Origin: Allomeiothermus sp035760705
GTDB taxonomy: Bacteria; Deinococcota; Deinococci; Deinococcales; Thermaceae
Assembly (NCBI GenBank): GCA_035760705.1
Contig: DASTSL010000114.1
Location: 55,131 to 119,130, forward strand
Direction of reading: 5' to 3'
Length of the DNA: 64,000 bases
In this document: positions 60,272 through 64,000 of the stretch, in pieces
How the letters are laid out: every line of letters starts with the position of its first letter
How positions within the stretch are numbered: position 1 is the stretch's first letter
Notes under the pieces: generated by a model
Database searches by the model: none
What the model saw: the letters and a program-made list of their open reading frames with translations, nothing else
What the model was told of the DNA's origin: nothing
Made by a program: the position numbers and the translations under genes

Positions 60272-60506
60272 AGTTGCGCTACTCTCGGTCAGGGATTGCT
60301 GCGAGTACGGTGCGATGAACTGAGGGATAAGTGCGCCCACGCTGATCGAGCCTTTGGAAAACCCGCCCCTGCTCGAGGCCTGGGCCACCCCCCAGCAGCA
60401 AGAAAAGACCCCATCTGGGCGTTCGTAGACCCTCAGCAGGGCTACTCAATTGTGAACAAAGTGAATATCTAGCCTGCGCCCGGTTCCAGACTGCAATCTC
60501 CACCCC

Positions 60507-60535
60507 TTGCTTAAGACGTAACGCCCCTGTATACT
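60507..60535 (+). promoter_or_regulatory. str operon promoter
   Basis: TTGCTT (60507-60512), 17 bp, TATACT (60530-60535). It stands about 290 bp before rpsL and is the best-formed promoter in this stretch. Confidence 0.7.
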
Positions 60536-60823
60536 TTCAGGGTTGCGTCGCCTCAAGGCTAGCCCCTAGCCCTGAGGTTCCATCGGTTGCGCTGGGCGGA
60601 CAACCCGCGCAAGTCGGAGCACCGACAGCGATTCTTGAGAATCCAGGGGCGAAATCGGAGCCTAAACCGCTCTGGCTCGCCCCTCGCCGGGAAACCCCGC
60701 ACCGAGCGCAACGCGCACAAGGTCATCCTTGTGCACCTGCTCTGAAGGCCCAAGGCCCGAAGCAGCATCCCCCGAGCGCAAGGTGCGGGGTTTGGCTTGG
60801 AAAAGCCAGAAATTTCGAAAGGA
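60536..60823 (+). promoter_or_regulatory. Long structured leader of the str operon
   Basis: Several stems are visible: CCTCA-GGCTA with TAGCC-TGAGG (about 60552-60577); a 12-bp closing stem AAACCCCGCACC with GGTGCGGGGTTT (60692-60703 and 60782-60793); inside it GCACAAGG, TCAT, CCTTGTGC and a CTGCT/AGCAG hairpin; and GGCTT, GGAA, AAGCC next to the ribosome site. The closed multibranch form suggests an RNA regulatory element, perhaps a ribosomal-protein binding site. No gene is seen in 60272-60796. Confidence 0.6.
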
Positions 60824-61237
60824 GTGGTTACACTGCCAACGATCAACCAACTGCTACGCAAGGGTCGCGCTCCGGTCATCAAGAAGAGCAAAGTGCCCGC
60901 TTTGAAGGGGAGCCCCTTCCGCCGGGGGGTCTGCACGGTGGTGCGCACCGTGACCCCCAAAAAGCCCAACTCGGCCTTGCGTAAGGTCGCCAAGGTGCGG
61001 CTCTCGAGCCAGTACGAGGTGACCGCTTACATCCCCGGCGAGGGCCACAACCTCCAGGAGCACAGCGTGGTGCTGATCCGTGGCGGGCGTGTGAAGGACC
61101 TGCCGGGGGTGCGCTACCACATCGTGCGCGGGGTCTTCGACACCCAGGGCGTTAAGGACCGCAAGAAGAGCCGCAGCAAGTACGGGGCCAAGAAGCCCAA
61201 GGGCGACGCCAAGGCCGCTGCAAGCAAGAAGAAGTAG
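60824..61237 (+). CDS. rpsL: 30S ribosomal protein S12
   Basis: S12 of the small subunit, essential for decoding. The core TINQLLRKGR, then KKSKVPALKGSPFRRGVCTV, TPKKPNSALRKVAKVRL and SVVLIRGGRVKDLPGVRYH are typical, and the Lys-rich C-terminal tail matches Thermus. The start is unclear: the GTG at 60824 gives VVTLPTINQ, matching the annotated Thermus N-terminus, but AAAGGAG ends on that very codon; CTG at 60833 sits at ideal spacing and would give MPTINQ, the usual bacterial S12 start. Mutations in KPNS and nearby loops give streptomycin resistance. Confidence 0.97.
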   Translation: MVTLPTINQLLRKGRAPVIKKSKVPALKGSPFRRGVCTVVRTVTPKKPNSALRKVAKVRLSSQYEVTAYIPGEGHNLQEHSVVLIRGGRVKDLPGVRYHIVRGVFDTQGVKDRKKSRSKYGAKKPKGDAKAAASKKK

Positions 61238-61245
61238 GAGAGAGT

Positions 61246-61716
61246 ATGTCGCGCAGAAGACAAGCAGAAGTGCGCCCCCTGAACCCCGACCTGGTGTACG
61301 GGGACGTGGTGGTTTCGGCCTTTATCAACCGCATCATGCGCGAGGGCAAGAAGAACCTGGCGGCCCGCATCTTTTACGACGCCTGCAAGATCATCCAGGA
61401 CAAGAGTGGCCAGGAGCCGCTCAAGGTCTTCCGCCAGGCCGTGGATAACGTGCGCCCCCGGGTCGAGGTGCGGAGCCGCCGGGTGGGCGGGGCCAACTAC
61501 CAAGTTCCGGTAGAGGTCTCCCCCCGCCGCCAGCAGACCCTGGCTCTGCGCTGGATCTCTAACGCTGCCGAGGGTCGCCCCGAGCGTGGGGCTGCGGCCC
61601 GCATCGCCGCGGAGTTGCTCGAGGCCGCCGAAGGCAAGGGCGGGGCCGTGAAGAAGAAAGAAGACGTGGAGCGCATGGCCGAAGCCAACCGAGCCTACGC
61701 CCACTACCGGTGGTAA
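61246..61716 (+). CDS. rpsG: 30S ribosomal protein S7
   Basis: A 156-residue S7, the primary binder of the 16S rRNA head domain. The start MSRRRQAEVR, VVSAFINRIMREGKKNLA, VRPRVEVRSRRVGGANYQVP and the end AEANRAYAHYRW are all typical. AGGAGAGAGT precedes the ATG, eight bases after the rpsL stop. Confidence 0.98.
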   Translation: MSRRRQAEVRPLNPDLVYGDVVVSAFINRIMREGKKNLAARIFYDACKIIQDKSGQEPLKVFRQAVDNVRPRVEVRSRRVGGANYQVPVEVSPRRQQTLALRWISNAAEGRPERGAAARIAAELLEAAEGKGGAVKKKEDVERMAEANRAYAHYRW

Positions 61717-61718
61717 CT

Positions 61719-63806
61719 ATGGCCGTCAAGACTGGCTACGATCTAACCAAAGTCCGTAACATCGGGATCGCCGCCCACATCGACGCGGGTAAGACCACCA
61801 CCACCGAGCGCATCCTCTACTACACCGGTCGCATCCACAAGATCGGCGAGGTGCACGAGGGTGCCGCCACGATGGACTGGATGGAGCAAGAGCGCGAGCG
61901 GGGCATCACCATCACCGCCGCCGCCACCACCGCGGTGTGGAAGCACAACAACACCGATTACACCATCAACATCATCGACACCCCCGGCCACGTGGACTTC
62001 ACCATCGAAGTCGAGCGCTCCATGCGGGTGCTGGACGGTGCGGTGGCGGTCTTCGACGGCAGCCAGGGGGTGGAGCCCCAGTCCGAGACGGTGTGGCGCC
62101 AGGCCGACAAGTACCGGGTTCCCCGCATCGCCTTCGCCAACAAGATGGACAAGACCGGTGCCGACATCTGGCTCACGGTCAACTCCATGAAGGAGCGGTT
62201 GGGGGCTCGGCCCGTGCTGATGCAGCTCCCGATGGGCCGGGAAGACACCTTTCACGGCATCATCGACCTGCTGCGCATGAAGGCCTACACCTACGGCAAC
62301 GACCTCGGCACCGACATCAAGGTCGGCGAGATTCCCGCCGAGTACGCCGAGGAAGCCCGCAAGTGGCACGACGAGCTGATCCAGGCCGCCGCCGACTTCG
62401 ACGAGAACATCATGATGAAGTACCTCGAGGGGCAGCCGCCCTCCGAGGCCGAGCTGGTGGCGGCGATCCGCAAGGGCACCATCGCCATGCAGATTTTCCC
62501 GGTGTTCTTGGGCTCCTCGCTCAAGAACAAGGGGGTGCAGCTGGTGCTCGACGCGGTGGTGGATTACCTGCCCTCGCCGCTCGACATCCCCCCGGTCAAA
62601 GGCAAGACCGCCGATGGCGAAGAGGTGGAGCGCCCCGCCGACCCCGAGGGCCCGCTGGCGGCCTTGGCCTTCAAGATCATGGCCGACCCCTATGTGGGCC
62701 GGTTGACCTTCGTGCGCATCTACTCGGGCACCATGACCAGCGGCTCCTACGTGCAAAACACCACCAAGGGCCGCAAGGAGCGGGTGGCCCGCCTCCTCAA
62801 GATGCACGCCAACCACCGCGAAGAGGTGGAGATCCTGCGGGCCGGGGACCTGGGGGCGGTGGTGGGCCTCAAGGACACCATCACCGGCGACACGTTGGTG
62901 GGTGACGGCGACCAGCCGGTGATCCTCGAGTCTATCGAGATCCCCGACCCGGTGATCGACATCGCCATCGAGCCCAAGACCAAGGCCGACCAGGACAAGC
63001 TGGGCCAGGGCCTCTCGCGATTGGCCGAGGAAGACCCCACCTTCCGGGTCTCCACCCACCCCGAAACCGGCCAGACCATCATCTCCGGGATGGGCGAGCT
63101 GCACCTGGAGATCATCGTGGACCGCCTCAAGCGCGAGTTCAAGGTCGAGGCCAACGTGGGCGAGCCGCAGGTGGCCTACCGCGAGACCATCACCCGCCCG
63201 GTAGACGTGGAAGGTAAGTTCGTCCGTCAGTCGGGTGGTCGCGGTCAGTACGGGCACGTCAAGATCAAGGCCGAGCCGCTGGGCCGGGGTTCGGGTTTCG
63301 AGTTCGTCAACGCCATCGTCGGCGGGGTGATCCCCAAGGAGTACATCCCCGCCGTGCAAAAAGGCATTGAGGAAGCGATGCAATCCGGGCCCTTGGTGGG
63401 TTTCCCCATCGTGGACCTCAAGGTCACGCTCTACGACGGCAGCTACCACGAGGTGGACTCGAGCGAAATGGCTTTCAAGATCGCCGGTTCAATGGCCATC
63501 AAGGAAGCCGTGCAGAAGGGTGGGAGCGCGGTGCTCGAGCCCATCATGCGGGTCGAGGTAACCACCCCCGAAGACTATCTGGGCGACGTGATCGGCGACC
63601 TCAACAGCCGCCGCGGCCAGATCCTGGGGATGGAACCCCGCGGCAATGCCCAGATCGTGCGGGCCTACGTGCCGCTGGCGGAGATGTTCGGCTACGCCAC
63701 CGACCTGCGTTCCAAGACCCAGGGCCGGGCTTCCTTCGTGATGTTCTTCGACCACTACGCCGAAGTTCCCAAGAACATCCAGGAAAAGTTGGTGAAAGGC
63801 CAGTAA
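61719..63806 (+). CDS. fusA: Translation elongation factor G
   Basis: A 695-residue EF-G. G motifs: AHIDAGKTTTTER (G1), RGITITAAAT (G2), DTPGHVDF (G3), NKMDKTGAD (G4), and the later GSSLKNKGVQ (G5 area). Domain IV-V stretches SGGRGQYGHVKIKAEPLG and the QGRASFVMFFDHYAEVP end are intact. The ATG at 61719 is two bases after the rpsG stop. The open frame to 61710 is not the start. EF-G drives ribosome translocation and recycling. Confidence 0.98.
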   Translation: MAVKTGYDLTKVRNIGIAAHIDAGKTTTTERILYYTGRIHKIGEVHEGAATMDWMEQERERGITITAAATTAVWKHNNTDYTINIIDTPGHVDFTIEVERSMRVLDGAVAVFDGSQGVEPQSETVWRQADKYRVPRIAFANKMDKTGADIWLTVNSMKERLGARPVLMQLPMGREDTFHGIIDLLRMKAYTYGNDLGTDIKVGEIPAEYAEEARKWHDELIQAAADFDENIMMKYLEGQPPSEAELVAAIRKGTIAMQIFPVFLGSSLKNKGVQLVLDAVVDYLPSPLDIPPVKGKTADGEEVERPADPEGPLAALAFKIMADPYVGRLTFVRIYSGTMTSGSYVQNTTKGRKERVARLLKMHANHREEVEILRAGDLGAVVGLKDTITGDTLVGDGDQPVILESIEIPDPVIDIAIEPKTKADQDKLGQGLSRLAEEDPTFRVSTHPETGQTIISGMGELHLEIIVDRLKREFKVEANVGEPQVAYRETITRPVDVEGKFVRQSGGRGQYGHVKIKAEPLGRGSGFEFVNAIVGGVIPKEYIPAVQKGIEEAMQSGPLVGFPIVDLKVTLYDGSYHEVDSSEMAFKIAGSMAIKEAVQKGGSAVLEPIMRVEVTTPEDYLGDVIGDLNSRRGQILGMEPRGNAQIVRAYVPLAEMFGYATDLRSKTQGRASFVMFFDHYAEVPKNIQEKLVKGQ

Positions 63807-63863
63807 GACTTTTGACGCGGGCGCTTGCCTAAAGCGCCTGCATGCGTGTGTAAGGAGAGAATC

Positions 63864-64000
<137 letters not shown>

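Noticed and set aside
61743..63449. 568-codon open frame antisense to fusA
   Set aside because: It is a product of strong codon bias in fusA; composition is His/Val/Gly/Asp-rich with no domain, and the sense strand encodes a complete EF-G.

Overview
The window is a high-GC chromosomal segment from a Deinococcus-Thermota bacterium, most probably Meiothermus or a close relative. The signs are Thermus-type S12, S7, EF-G and EF-Tu genes in str-operon order, a DdrO/IrrE pair of Deinococcus type, many leaderless promoters, and a striking excess of CTCGAG. This assignment is inference from gene content; no database was searched. No tRNA, rRNA or CRISPR array was seen.

Region 1 (1-36060) is a large surface-polysaccharide locus. 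It opens on the + strand with the end of a GmhB-like phosphatase, a GT4 glycosyltransferase and a secreted protein. A minus-strand operon (4192-14254) then encodes a GT-C-like membrane protein, a membrane-anchored secreted protein, three GT2 enzymes plus a stand-alone GT2 tail, and a 900-residue fusion of a Wzx-type flippase with a GT4. Two paralogous secreted FG-GAP proteins run the other way (14501-18187). After an IS630 remnant come two C-methyltransferases, an SDR and an RfbF-type CDP-glucose synthase, which suggests a branched-chain deoxysugar. The last operon (35953-23627) holds six or more glycosyltransferases, FdtA/FdtB-like enzymes for a 3-amino-3,6-dideoxyhexose, an alpha-toroid protein and a TolC-like outer-membrane protein.

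Region 2 (36501-46050) is mixed: folE, an atypical SDR, a Nudix hydrolase and an AlkX/YcaQ-like protein, followed by a DNA-damage-response module. That module has an IrrE-like metalloprotease, a GyrI-like protein, a DinB-fold protein and DdrO. DdrO is divergent from a 96-residue gene of unknown function. The 109-bp intergenic region carries two 17-bp RDRM-like operators, each placed on a recognisable promoter. Downstream are two paralogous AsnC-ligand-domain-like proteins around a VOC protein, a second DinB-fold protein and an Fsr-like MFS exporter.

Region 3 (46052-60271) is housekeeping and stress: a GIY-YIG relic, a class III aminotransferase, a DJ-1/PfpI protein, an alpha/beta hydrolase, CoA-Nudix, MazG, a PCuAC-Sco copper delivery operon, a LEA-like protein, a 2-oxoadipate dioxygenase-like (DUF1338) protein, an M23 peptidase fused to a TolB-like propeller, and a peptide ABC transporter (substrate-binding protein plus two permeases).

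Region 4 (60507-64000) is the str operon: a strong promoter, a long structured leader, then rpsL, rpsG, fusA and the start of tuf.
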